Notes: generated by a model not told the origin, from the sequence alone. Positions 9,760-19,452 are shown, counted from the first letter of the stretch. The stretch: 20,935 nt of DNA from Pelargonium cotyledonis (GCA_036897625.1 JAYMTA010001255.1:1-20935), one strand, 5' to 3'. Translations and numbers: made by a program.

Positions 9760-9775
9760 GGCATGCATGCATGCC
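9760..9775. promoter_or_regulatory. 16-bp perfect palindrome with overlapping RY (CATGCA) motifs
   Basis: GGCATGCATGCATGCC equals its own reverse complement and contains overlapping CATGCATG elements. RY repeats are the known binding site of B3-domain factors of the ABI3/FUS3/LEC2 group. It lies about 400 bp downstream of the AT-hook gene, so a role as an enhancer of that gene or of a neighbour is only inference. Confidence 0.4.
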
Positions 9776-10329
9776 TATTGCCTAGGACATTCTTTATTGA
9801 TTTCTCCTACTGCTGCAACAAGGTAATGTATGCAATATATTGTTGTTAAAGAAAAGAATATATATAAACTGAGAAGAATACAAGGTTTCTTGTGTGTATA
9901 TTCCAAGAATTTCAATTTGGTTGAGTAAAGCCAAATTAGCTACTGATGATGATTCTTTGGATGGTCGGTATAAAATTGACTCGCACCAAAGTCCATACAC
10001 TCTTGTCCTTAATTAACGTATCTATTAGTATATAGTGAGTACCATGTGAATCTGGTGACAATGTTCGGACAGTAGCTGGATGATGATGGGTATTTTGCTG
10101 CATCCATGTTCACTGGACTGGCTGGGTCTATCATAAGCTCTTTCTATATTGCTCATGCGTCCATGTTCCTTCCAAAACAAGGTTTCAACAAGTGGAAGCC
10201 TCTACAACGCTTGTGTCCACCTCTCTTTTTAGATATTCTTTATACCAATCAGCGCTTCCAATAGCGGGCACAAATTTCATTCTCACTTCCTTCGAAATGT
10301 TTTTTCGTTGGGAACGATACGCAGAATAT
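9776..10329. other. intergenic spacer
   Basis: No supported gene. Two minus-strand frames of 66-68 codons (9794-10000, 10185-10385) have no recognisable family signature. Confidence 0.5.
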
Positions 10330-10505
10330 CTCAATAATTTGTTTGAACCTAATAAAAAGTAAACAAATAAAACAAAACCAAGCAATCACTATATGCACAA
10401 ATAATCACTAATCACAACACATATATATGCAAGCAACCCATAAAACACAAGAAACTTTTAACGTGGAAACCCAACTGAGAAAAACTATGGTTGTGACTAA
10501 GTCTC

Positions 10506-10593
10506 GAATGAGATTAGTGTGAGTGTGGTAAAAAGGCTTAAAGATACCAAACCGCCAATGGTGCGGGCCCTCTCAAGAAACCCATGGTGAATA
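10506..10593 (+). repeat. dispersed repeat, copy B
   Basis: Aligns with copy A at 2653-2736 on the same strand over about 85 bp. Shared blocks include GTGTGGTAAAA, TTAAAGAT and AACCGC. Confidence 0.6.
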
Positions 10594-10755
10594 CCTAAAA
10601 CTACAGGACCGAACTTCACCTCAAAATCTTCACTAATACCAATAATGAGAATACACAGTCATCATATTCTTGGAATAATATCAAGCAATATGAAAACAAG
10701 ATAAACTATGAGATAGAGAAAATATAACCACAAAAGAGCAATACGCCCAAACCTC

Positions 10756-10835
10756 TGTTGACCCACTTGCAGACCTCTGATCGAAGATTTCACTATGTTG
10801 ACCCACTTATAGACCTCCGATCGAAAATTCCAACA
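10756..10835 (+). repeat. 40-bp tandem duplication
   Basis: Two adjacent 40-bp units start TGTTGACCCACTT at 10756 and 10796. They share AGACCTC.GATCGAA and differ at about seven positions, showing age. Confidence 0.9.
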
Positions 10836-11280
10836 GTCAAAATGTAGATATCAACGAGGTGAAGAAGCTGTCAAAAAATCGGAGCATGATCTACGCAAGA
10901 TTTTCTCCAACGCCTCCTCACTCTTTTTTGCTTTCTCTCTCTCTATTTTTGTCCCTCTTTTATCTTATTCCAGCAACCAAAACAAAAGTAATTAAATACA
11001 TCTTTTAATTAAGGCATAATGAGTAGCTCTTCTCTTTAAACCTCAATAACCCTCCTCGTACAAACAGCAAGGGCCCTCAAACCCAAAATCTCATAAAGAA
11101 TTTGTAACATTTCAACCGCTTAATCCAACCCGTCTTAGTGACTCGGTCACTCCCATAGTCCCATCAAAATGTTAATTCAACTTTAAAAAAATGAAAAAAA
11201 AATTGTTAATTCAAACACGACCATTCTACATTAGAGAGTTGAGGCCAGGATAGGCCCAAACACAATGTACGGACTGTGTG

Positions 11281-11404
11281 ATGAACCGGGCTGAGTCGGT
11301 TCACTTGGACAGGGACGATGAACGAGATACTCGTCGTCGTCTTCACTGCTCTCTCTTCAGTGGAGGCTCTCCAAAGGCTTCGTCTACTCCACCCCAGATT
11401 CCAG
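11281..11404 (+). CDS. candidate first exon, frame uncertain
   Basis: A GC-richer island with a donor CCAG/GTCATT at 11404/11405. Two frames are possible. From ATG 11281 it reads MNRAESVHLDRDDERDTRRR and onward to ..STPPQIP (41 codons plus one base). From ATG 11318 it reads MNEILVVVFTALSSVEALQR and onward to ..LHPRFQ (29 codons, phase 0), which looks like a short hydrophobic signal-type N-terminus. Neither is recognised. Joining directly to the exon candidate at 13391 gives a stop after four codons for the second frame, and a hydrophobic 50-residue continuation for the first. The full gene model is therefore unresolved, and intermediate exons may be missing. Confidence 0.3.
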
Positions 11405-12080
11405 GTCATTTTTACGTGTGCTATGCTACTGCCACTTTTAAGCTCTGTTTCCATTTCTTTGAATGTAGTGATGACGGAATGCTTCTGTTGTTGCTTTCTC
11501 TATTACCGTGCTGTTTGCTTAGGGTTCTGATTCTCTTCCTGATCCGTAGCAGTAAGCGTTTGGTTTTCATGAATTGTTTGAGCATTGTGATTCAGTGTGG
11601 ATCTGCTTAAGCTTAAATTGCTCAGAAATGTCAAAACTGGGGATACCTTTTGTGTATTTTCAAGAAATTTCAGCAAATAGGTTTGTTGATTTCACTCTAG
11701 AAATTGTAGAAGAAAAATATGTAGAGAGATCTGCTTGTTCTCTCAACTTTAGGCTCCAAATGAACCAAGTTTATTTGAAACTTGTTAGTCTCATAGCCTG
11801 ATGAAAGAAGGATTGTCTTTTTGTTGTCTGAGGAAAGATTTATGCTCATTACATTCTACTATTATTCATTGTGTTGTGTGTCAGTGTGACCATTCTCCAA
11901 GTGCTCATATGTTTCTCACATTTAAGTATAGACTTTTCATGGTGATACTCTAAAATATAAATTGTCTACTGAAGTAACTGATGGCGGTATGCATGCCTTT
12001 TGCTCACTTATAGTTAACTGGTTCATGCAAACAGTTTATATCACTCTTTATGTTATCGAAACTTGTTTTACGTAGCCGTC
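11405..12080. other. putative intron or intergenic DNA
   Basis: AT/T-rich sequence without a supported exon. If the candidate exons at 11281 and 13391 belong to one gene, this is intronic. Confidence 0.4.
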
Positions 12081-12340
12081 TTTTCCTTTTCTTTCATTGA
12101 GGTTGTAGATAAATTAATAGGATAAAGTAATATATCTTGTATTTGATTGTAGCAAACAGCCCTTTATATAGGGTGTTGAAGAGTTGACATAGAATGAAAT
12201 AAACTTAGACTAAGGCTTTAATATAGGGAGTAATTAGCAAATTCTAATTCAAGGAATCCTATAAATTATAAGATCCTTAGTGTCTTAACCCTCCACCTCA
12301 AACTCAAGGTGTCACTAACTAGACACTTGAGTTTGTAAGA
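12081..12340. repeat. possible transposon-derived segment with a terminal hairpin
   Basis: The end of this segment holds an inverted repeat, CAAACTCAAGGTGTC (12299-12313) and GACACTTGAGTTTG (12322-12335). It has a single bulge and an 8-nt loop. The phrase CCTCCACCTCAAACTCAAGG resembles text common near plant retroelement ends, but I cannot name the family and saw no TSD. The following stretch to 12829 shows nothing I can support. Confidence 0.3.
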
Positions 12341-12829
12341 ACCATTCAGAAATTACTCAAAAAAGAAAAGAAAAGGAAAGACAACAAAACGAAAAATTTC
12401 AAGAACCCATGAATCATGACTGGAAAATTCGATAAGCAACGCATAAAGGCGCATTTGTAGGAGTTTAGTGACGGCATCACAGGGGAAGCTGACAAGGAGC
12501 TTCCCAAACCCCTTTAGTGTCCGGATTCTGATATGCTCCCGATATGATCTTGGTTGATCATACCCCTTGAAAGTGGAAATGGTATGGATGATCATATATT
12601 CTATTAAATCTTTAAAAGACCTCAAAATGAGTTACGATAAACTCTGTTCTTGGGGAGTTTCATTGGTACTTATTATTTGCATCGGTTCTGTTTTCTTTAA
12701 TTTGTGAAGCTACAAAGCTTCGTGTCATACGTATCTTCACACTTTATTATATAAGTTTTCATCAGCACGTCCGTTACATATTTCACACTGAAGAAAATTG
12801 TGGCTTTACTTAATAGTTTAGCAAAGTAG

Positions 12830-13006
12830 TGGCTTGTGAGTATAATTTTTAGCTATGGTATTAGTTCTAGAAATAAATAGAACTAAGCCACTAATTATAT
12901 TCACATACCGCTTACCACTGATGCTGCTTATCAATGTCATGACTTGTGGGTTTAAATGTTTAGCGCTATGGAATGAGCTCTTGAAATAAATAGAACCAAG
13001 CCACTA
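12830..13006 (+). repeat. diverged direct repeat pair (~65 bp units)
   Basis: Units at 12830-12893 and 12940-13006 align end to end. They share CTTGTG, TTTAGC, CTATGG, GAAATAAATAGAAC and AAGCCACTA, about 75-80 percent identical by eye, with a 46-bp spacer. Each unit starts TGRCTT and ends with AAGCCACTA, so the ends are also partly inverted. Confidence 0.75.
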
Positions 13007-13390
13007 AGTTTAAATGCATAATAATGCTCATAAATATGAAACCCAATCTTTGATCCTCCTCTTGACCTCAATAAAGTATAATGCAACATTGAGGTTTGGC
13101 TGGCATGTTTAAAATCAGAGTCATTTCTGTGTTGCAAAACGGCATATATGGATTATATCCTCGTGTAAAGTTAAGTAAAATTGTCGACTTCTAATGATGG
13201 TTAACTGTCAGATAAGCTTGGGAGAAATAAAACATAAGGACTACCAATCAAAGAGAAAATTATCAGCTTAGTGTCCTCCAGTTACTTAACAAAATTATTT
13301 ATTTAAGTGTATGTTGCTAAATATATGATTATCTTATTTCATGAGTATGTGTGATCTTTTAAATGGATAGATTATACCACTTCTATTTAG

Positions 13391-13520
13391 GTCCCACCTG
13401 CCTGACCGTGGCAGCATTGGCTTCCATCCACACCCCTTTGGCCCTCTCACTAGTTTTGATTTTCAAGTACCTGAACATGGAAATGTTGCAGCTTTCCCTT
13501 ATAGACAGAGACCGGAATAG
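13391..13520 (+). CDS. candidate terminal exon, product unknown
   Basis: A strong acceptor (ACCACTTCTATTTAG) ends at 13390. One frame, needing a preceding phase-2 exon, reads SHLPDRGSIGFHPHPFGPLT and onward to ..FPYRQRPE with TAG at 13518-13520 (42 residues). It has the look of a soluble protein end. A second frame through the same DNA is open to 13545 and reads GPTCLTVAALASIHTPLALS, which is hydrophobic. The GC content is above the surroundings, supporting an exon. I do not recognise either peptide, and the partner exon is not settled. Confidence 0.35.
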
Positions 13521-14026
13521 TTATCTTTGGTTATTATTTTCTTAGATTTAAAGTGATACTAGGTGTACTCTACCTCGCCTTATAAAATACTGAAATAGTT
13601 CTGACTAAGAGTAATATTAGATTTCTTATTCATTCTTTAAGTGGTATTTTTACTTTGGAGCACATTTTTCTTTTGTTTTTTTATTTTTAATAAGCAAGCG
13701 TAACAACCGGAGGCTCAAACTTTGGAGCACATTGTTAGGGGCTTTATTCGGAATTTTACTCTTGCACTTATTCATGGTATATCATTAACACATGGCTAAA
13801 TTTTATGTATTACAACCTGTGGTAGATAATATTTCCATTTCTCGAAATTTTCTAGACACTGGAGGTAATATATGGAAGGTGACGTGACGTGGGGCATTAA
13901 ATTCGAGGATGAGAATCAGGGTAGGTATTGGGGTTGGCTGACGCGGCAAGGCCCGATAAATCTAGTGGTTCTCCTTGTGGTTTCTCACTCCTGTCAAAGA
14001 TTAGAGAACTAGCTTTTTACTAATAG

Positions 14027-14307
14027 CTAGAACTCAAGATCAAATGGTGGAACAGGGAAAAGGCCAGGCATATCTGACGAAGCCAATTTTAGAGCTCAAT
14101 CGGGAGGAGCTTCTGGAGTTTGACGCAGATTTGCAGGCACTCAAGGAGAAAGTGCCTGAAAAAATGTGTGAACTTCGGTGGCAGCCTTCTCCTCCTTCAT
14201 GGTCTTCTGCTGTGCGCGGCTTTGGCCCTTCTTTTCCTTCATGGACTTTGGCTGAGTGTAGGAATGGAGGTACTAATCCACCTGGTGCGAAACGTCCATC
14301 CACCTGA
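14027..14307 (+). CDS. candidate exon or gene fragment, product unknown
   Basis: An acceptor-like TTTTTACTAATAG ends at 14026, and the same frame is open from there through ATG 14044 to TGA 14305-14307. The first half reads RTQDQMVEQGKGQAYLTKPI and continues to an amphipathic, Glu/Leu-rich stretch (LNREELLEFDADLQALKEKV), which looks like real coding sequence. The second half (from about 14185) is Ser/Pro/Gly-rich and less convincing. A second plus frame there is very Leu-rich, and a minus frame is Lys/Glu-rich. A donor-like GTACTA follows GGAATGGAG near 14270. It could be an exon of the gene started at 11281 or a pseudogene fragment. About 80 bp on, AATAAAA at 14394-14400 could serve as a poly(A) signal. 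Confidence 0.35.
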
Positions 14308-14699
14308 ATCAATCATGTCGGAGAGTTGGCTTAATTAATTGTTGTCATTAGGATATCTGTCTGAGTCAGTCTCTAGATTTTTCAGTTTTCTTTAATAAAA
14401 TTTTGTGTGAAACAGGATCTGTGAAACACAGCCCGTATTCAATAGAACTTATGAATTAGTTTACCTACTTTCTTTCTCATATCCTCTTTCGGATTGTTGT
14501 TTTGGTGAATTTTATTGTTTGTAGTTCTGAATAATGGCTGGTTTTGTCCTTCATTTTATGTCTTGAACCATCTCAATGTCCTGTAATGTCTGGAATTCAT
14601 GACAATCTATGCACAGCTCCTGCACTTTTGGTTTGGTATTTTGTTTTTCGGTTGTATGGATACAAATCATCATTATCGCATAGATTCACACAATTTTGA

Positions 14700-14850
14700 A
14701 ACCAAGTTGTAAACAGGTTGGGTCAAGTGGTTTAAGTGCTTTAGATTTCCTTTCAGCTCTCGGGATCGAGCCTTCCTTCCAATGGTATGAGGTGCACTCA
14801 CATGAAGCTCGAGTCATAAATTTTAGTTCATGTGGTGAGTGACGTATCAA
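14700..14850 (+). repeat. tRNA-derived SINE-like element
   Basis: An A-box-like GGTCAAGTGGT lies at 14721-14731 and a B-box-like GGGATCGAGCC at 14762-14772. The 41-nt spacing equals that of the element at 2531-2583. The start is near TTGTAAACAGGTTGGGTCAA; the 3' limit is unclear. The tRNA fold is incomplete, so a SINE head is preferred over a functional tRNA gene. Confidence 0.4.
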
Positions 14851-15817
14851 TTTTTGCTGACGTGATTTAGGACTAAACATTAATCGGTGTTGGTTGCCTT
14901 TGACGAACATTGACTAATGCTGACCAATGAATATATTCTCCGTCAATATAATATAGTTGACATTAGTTGGTGTTTGGCTTAAAATAACATTAGCAAAAAT
15001 TGACATGTTACTCTCCATAAAATTGATGATTGAACTGTTCCGTAAATATATCTTAACAATTACAAAAGACGATAGAATTCAAGACGTATTTTACAAAAGT
15101 AATAATTCATATATTTATTTATACAAAATAAGCATATTTGTACATTTGATGATAGTTCGTGTATGAAAAATATGCATGCATCTATAATATTTATTTACAA
15201 TTTCCCTTAAATATTATGGTAACTCCTTAACTGTTTTACAAATTTGTACATGAAAGAATTATGGTAAGTCTCCATAATTGGTGACACCATATGTGGGAAT
15301 CAATTATTTGCTTGAAAACTATTTTCCATTTTTGTTGGTTACCAGTTTGTATTATTTATCTGAGTTTAGCTTTTGTATTCATACATGAACCCAAAAAGAA
15401 AAACAAAACATCCATGCGATTTTGTGCTCAAATACATTGCCATTAAATTAATTTTTCACTGCACATAATCGTATAGTTTACTATCAATTTTCGTAAATTA
15501 AAATTAATGAAAAATATTATATCTTTCATTACGAGAGATGAATGTGCACATTTGAAATGTATGATTAATTATAATTAGGTGCATATTTTCTTCAGAAATA
15601 ATTTATTTTCTAGTTGAAATTAACTTACAAAAATGCAATAAAAAATTATTATGATACCAATTATAGTGTCACCTACCAAAGAGTAATTGTAATTTCTATT
15701 CTGAAGAATTCAGATTGGGTTCAAGTGAATGTACATTATCTGTACAAAGTGCTAAGTACTATCAGATATTCATATTATTAATTTTTCATTTGGTGAGAGT
15801 AAAACCATTTTAAAGGT
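14851..15817. other. AT-rich intergenic spacer
   Basis: No supported gene. Short A/T-rich frames only. The phrase TTTGTACATTTGAT near 15138 recurs near 16470, hinting at shared repeat ancestry. Confidence 0.5.
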
Positions 15818-15826
15818 TTTATAAAA

Positions 15827-16047
15827 GAGTAATATGGATATCAGTTGACTGATATAACTTTATATCAGTTGTACTAATGAGGTGATAACACCTCATTGAA
15901 AATCATAGATCCGGACGGGTCGCTCCGCTCCCACAAATTCACTTGGGTGAGTATAAGTGAAATTTAATGATGTGTCATCATCTCATTGGCTTGGTTAAGT
16001 TGCAACTGATATAAAATTATATCAGTCAACTGATATACATTTTACTC
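15827..16047. mobile_element. Mutator-type MITE with 45-bp TIRs and perfect 9-bp TSD
   Basis: The element begins GAGTAATATGGATATCAGTT and ends with the reverse complement of GAGTAAAATGTATATCAGTT. The inverted repeats run at least 45 bp with three mismatches. It is flanked on both sides by the identical nine bases TTTATAAAA (15818-15826 and 16048-16056). At 221 bp it has no coding capacity. A 9-bp duplication with long TIRs is the signature of Mutator-like elements. The TIRs hold nested ATATCAGT/ACTGATAT palindromes, and an inner hairpin ATGAGGTG/CACCTCAT lies at 15877-15898. The centre has a GC-rich core (CGGACGGGTCGCTCCG). Good TIR and TSD preservation indicates a fairly recent insertion. 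Confidence 0.9.
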
Positions 16048-16056
16048 TTTATAAAA

Positions 16057-17436
16057 TAAACAAAAGGAAACTTTAATTTTAGAATGTCATAATCTCCCTA
16101 AAATATTTTGTATGTACATGGTAGATTACAAATAAGGTTATTTAATTACATCTAAAATTCATTCTTAGCAAGTTCACAAGAATAACTTATCTAATGAAAA
16201 TTAATGGACATATAAATATAGAAAACATTTTTTTTTTTTTTTGCCTAATTCCTCAACTTTACCTTCTTTCTCTTTTATTATAATATTTTGTGCACATATA
16301 TTACACGTCATCAATGTCTATGTCATTCTCGACATCTTAAAAACTATAGATTAACTGTTAAATAATAATTTTTAACGGAAAAAAGTTAACACCGTTAGTG
16401 AATTTGACTTAATTGTTCAAAATTGAAAATTCGTGCACTTTTTTATACAAAGTTTATTAAAAGTGATCGATTTGTACATTTGATCAAAATTCATGCATTT
16501 AAAATATACTTGTCTCAACTAGTTATAACATAACGTGTCATAATTGTGATTCTATACCATAAAAAATAGTCATTTGTATGATGACACTTTTATACAGAGT
16601 TGTGTAATTTGTGTATGATCAGTTTTCTACTTTTATATATTTTAATTAATACCTTAACTGACTTTTTTTTTTAAATAAAATTAAAATGATGTTTTCATTT
16701 TTAAATGTTCTTGCAGGGGAAATGATCTTATCTACTCGCAATCATTTTTTTCTCATCTCCATGTTATGGATAAAACTGCATTTTTTAAGGCAAACAATTA
16801 ATCATTTATTGCTTCAAATCTGACAACAATATAAAACCAGGAATTTAAAATGGATTCACTTGTATAAGTTTGACAAAGAGATCGAATAGATAATTAATTC
16901 AGAGATTACTCGTTTCGCAGACCAATCATTAACATAAACAATATGACATTATTTTCTACAAAACCTTAACAAATAATTACCTTCAACATCAGTATGGCAG
17001 TATTGTTATTAAACCTTCAAAAATCATTTCATGAGAATTGGGAATTAGAGATGGTAATTAATCTTTAAGTGGTGACAATATTGTTATAGCAACAAATATA
17101 AGGTTTCTCCGGTAATGCCAAGATTTAAGACCATCTATTCTACGCATATACATAATACATGTAACTTCTTATTGCAAAGCTAAAAAGCACAAGAATTTAC
17201 TAACAATACTTGTTTGGGTTTCTTGCAAGTAACAAAAAAAAAAAAAAGTCTTGGCTATAATATAACAGAAGTTGAAAACTAAAGTCGTGTGTAGACTTCT
17301 GGGCTTCCAACATCTCAGACTGTCGTGGCAACAAACAGAGTACAAGAACAAGTTCTTAACTACTAAGCTGATCAGGAAGAACAAAAAATACGAACCAATC
17401 CTATAAAGGAACACTTCAACAAGCCGACCAGAAATG
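16057..17436. other. AT-rich intergenic DNA and 3' flank of the minus-strand gene
   Basis: No gene was found. A T-tract of about 14 lies at 16230-16243. The part next to 17436 is the likely 3' UTR of the minus-strand gene; its end could not be placed. An A-tract at 17235-17247 is the only striking feature there. Confidence 0.5.
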
Positions 17437-19452
17437 TCACTCAGTAGCTGCTTCTTCCCTGCTATTCCCTCCTTCAGTTAATGAATCTGACAATGTTTCC
17501 GAATCGGTTTGTGCCTCTTTATCTTCTTGAGGGATTGAAGAATCAACTTGATCATTCTGCCCTGCACTTGTCTCGCTATTTGTCTCCAATGATGCATCTG
17601 TTTCTTCTTCTTGAGGATGTGACTCACTTTTGCTAGTGTCTGTATTGTCATTTGCACTACTCTGAACAGAATTCTCATTCACATCCTCCTGCTGGCCAGC
17701 CTCAACATTGGTGTTTCCACTGGAGGATTCATCTTTCTTTTGAGAAACTGTTGACGAGTCAACTTGCTCCTTTTGGCTGTCATCAGAACTGGTGTTTTCA
17801 CTGGAAGATTCATCTTTCTCTTGAAGAACTGAGGAATCAACTGCTTCCCTTTGACCACCATCAGCACTAGTGGTTTGATTTGAGGATTCATCTTTCTCTT
17901 GGGAAACTGAAGAGTCAACTTGTTCCTTTTGTCCATCATCTACAATTTCAGTTGTGTTTGATGATAGAACATTGTCCTGTGTCCCCTCTACTCCTGAATC
18001 ACTGTTACCTTGTTCATTCTGAACAGCTTTATCATCTTGGTCTGTTGATGAATTGTTCTTCATTTCTGAAGAAGCATTGGAGTCAACAATCTGTCCTTCT
18101 GGCATAGCAGCTCCAGAATTACTAGACGAATCTGTGGAATTTCCATTAGCTGCATCTGCATTCTCAGTTGTAGTCGTAGATGTTGCTCTTGAATCTGGTT
18201 GTTGATCACTGTCTGCTGAGTCGGATTTGTCAGTTTGCTCTACTAAAGTTTCTTTAGGGGTAGAGTCATCTTTACTGTTTTCTGCATCATTCTGATTTTG
18301 AGTTGAATCAGATGCTGTGTCTGTCACATTCTGTGGAGATGAGTTATCGCTCAGTTGCTGCTGGTCATTAACACCACCTTCTTCAGTGGTGGTTGTATTT
18401 GTAGAATCATTTCTTTCAACCAGTTCAGTTTCCCTCACATTTTGGACTATCTCATTCTCATGAACATTTGCTTCAGTGTTATTTGAGTTGCTTCCCTGCA
18501 CAAACTCATCATTGTTTTCCGTCACATCAGAAGGTTCCGGACTACTTTGCTCCTTCGCAATGGTAATATTTTGAGATTCATGGACTACTGCGCTAGAAGC
18601 ATCGTCTCCCTTATAATGCTGCTCTCTTGCCGCTTCATCATGAGAGTCAACGCCATCACGAACTTGATCTTTGAATGAAACGGAATCCTCAACTTTACCT
18701 TCTTTCTCTTCTGTTTGTTTATCATCATTTTCTGTCTCATGGCTCTCCTCCACATCCTTCTTACTTTCATTTCCTTCATTCTCCTCCACACTCTCCTTAA
18801 CTTCACTATTGTTCTCCTGGATCTCTTCATTATCCCTATCTTCACTCTTTTCTCCTTTATTCTCTCCATTCTCCATCTCTTCGCCGTGATTGTTTTCACT
18901 TTCCTTTACATAATTCTCTTCACCATCCTTTTCTTCCCCTTCCTTATCCTCGCTCCATGCATTTTCCTTCTCTTTGCTTTCTGCTACCTCATGATCTTCT
19001 CCATACTTCTCTTTTTCCTCATCGCCCTCTCTTTCTTCACCAGTATCCTCCTTGTTATCTTCCCTCTGCTGATCTTCACGATCTGTTTCCTCTTCCACTT
19101 TTCCGTTATCATGTTCATTCACCTCATCATTCCCAGTCCGTCTTCCCATAATATCATTTTCTTCACGCTTGATCTGATCTTCAATCTTGTTCTCTTCTTC
19201 TTCCTCGTCCTCCTTGACCCTCACATCTTTGACGGTGGTCTCATCTCCACGAGGCTGGAGGTCCTTCCTCCCGAACTTTATAACTTCTTTCACAGCTTCT
19301 GCACTTCCACCAAAAGCTGCCTTCTTCTCATGAGAGTGCTTCACTTGGTAAAGCAGCCAGATAGAAACACCAAGTAAAAGGCCAATTTGTAGAACGTGCT
19401 TTACTTTGAAACCTTTTGATCTCTGACTCCTACGAGGAGATAGCCTGAACAT
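17437..19452 (-). CDS. type II single-pass membrane protein with long acidic Ser/Asn-rich tail
   Basis: The 671-residue protein starts at ATG 19452 (MFRLSPRRSQRSKGFKVKH). I chose this over the longer frame from 19500 because 19487-19500 is intron, ending in TTTCTGTGCAG. Residues 1-19 are strongly basic. A hydrophobic segment at about 20-37 (VLQIGLLLGVSIWLLYQV) forms a signal anchor, and the positive-inside rule puts the N-terminus in the cytosol and the tail in the lumen. Residues ~80-270 are Glu/Lys/Asp/Asn-rich. Residues ~270-671 are Ser/Thr/Asn/Gln/Asp-rich with at least ten N-x-S/T sites. Near the C-terminus are three 26-27-residue repeats. There is no catalytic motif. Plants have similar proteins often labelled as dentin sialophosphoprotein-like or Myb-like protein X, but those labels reflect composition. 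Endomembrane residence is inference. Stop TGA at 17437-17439. Confidence 0.9.
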   Translation of the reverse strand: MFRLSPRRSQRSKGFKVKHVLQIGLLLGVSIWLLYQVKHSHEKKAAFGGSAEAVKEVIKFGRKDLQPRGDETTVKDVRVKEDEEEEENKIEDQIKREENDIMGRRTGNDEVNEHDNGKVEEETDREDQQREDNKEDTGEEREGDEEKEKYGEDHEVAESKEKENAWSEDKEGEEKDGEENYVKESENNHGEEMENGENKGEKSEDRDNEEIQENNSEVKESVEENEGNESKKDVEESHETENDDKQTEEKEGKVEDSVSFKDQVRDGVDSHDEAAREQHYKGDDASSAVVHESQNITIAKEQSSPEPSDVTENNDEFVQGSNSNNTEANVHENEIVQNVRETELVERNDSTNTTTTEEGGVNDQQQLSDNSSPQNVTDTASDSTQNQNDAENSKDDSTPKETLVEQTDKSDSADSDQQPDSRATSTTTTENADAANGNSTDSSSNSGAAMPEGQIVDSNASSEMKNNSSTDQDDKAVQNEQGNSDSGVEGTQDNVLSSNTTEIVDDGQKEQVDSSVSQEKDESSNQTTSADGGQREAVDSSVLQEKDESSSENTSSDDSQKEQVDSSTVSQKKDESSSGNTNVEAGQQEDVNENSVQSSANDNTDTSKSESHPQEEETDASLETNSETSAGQNDQVDSSIPQEDKEAQTDSETLSDSLTEGGNSREEAATE
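17695..17935 (-). repeat. tandem repeats inside the acidic membrane protein
   Basis: Three units of 78, 78-81 and 81 nt encode QKEQVDSSVSQEKDESSNQT.., QREAVDSSVLQEKDESSSEN.. and QKEQVDSSTVSQKKDESSSG... The motif VDSS-x(2,3)-Q-x-KDESS is constant, and the reading frame is kept. A related VDSSIPQEDKE lies closer to the C-terminus. Confidence 0.9.

Larger units (their letters stand above)
10330..11180. mobile_element. LTR-like repetitive region (probable retrotransposon fragment)
   Basis: The motif ACGTGGAAACCCAACTGAGA with AAAAACTATGG (10458-10490) resembles a block often seen in plant copia LTRs. The region also contains the second copy of the dispersed repeat (10506-10593) and a 40-bp tandem duplication (10756-10835). 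It carries no coding frame, and a CT-rich tract lies at 10931-10953. On the minus strand it could run from TGATGGGACT near 11167 to about 10330, ending in CA, but I could not find matching target-site duplications. A solo LTR or a nonautonomous element is likely; the exact limits are uncertain. Confidence 0.35.

Noticed and set aside
10185..10385. 66-codon minus-strand frame
   Set aside because: Could belong to a retroelement beside the LTR-like DNA, but no diagnostic motif is visible.
12353..12625. 90-codon minus-strand frame
   Set aside because: No recognisable motif and no splice or start evidence; a degraded gene piece is possible but unsupported.
14957..15166. 69-codon plus frame
   Set aside because: AT-rich Ile/Lys/Tyr-biased translation typical of random intergenic DNA.
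18585..19377. Long plus-strand and minus-strand alternate frames over the acidic-protein gene (for example a 220-codon Phe/Leu/Ile-rich plus frame at 18715-19377)
   Set aside because: They are shadows of the Glu/Lys/Asp/Ser-rich codons of the real gene read antisense or out of frame; no start context or family match.
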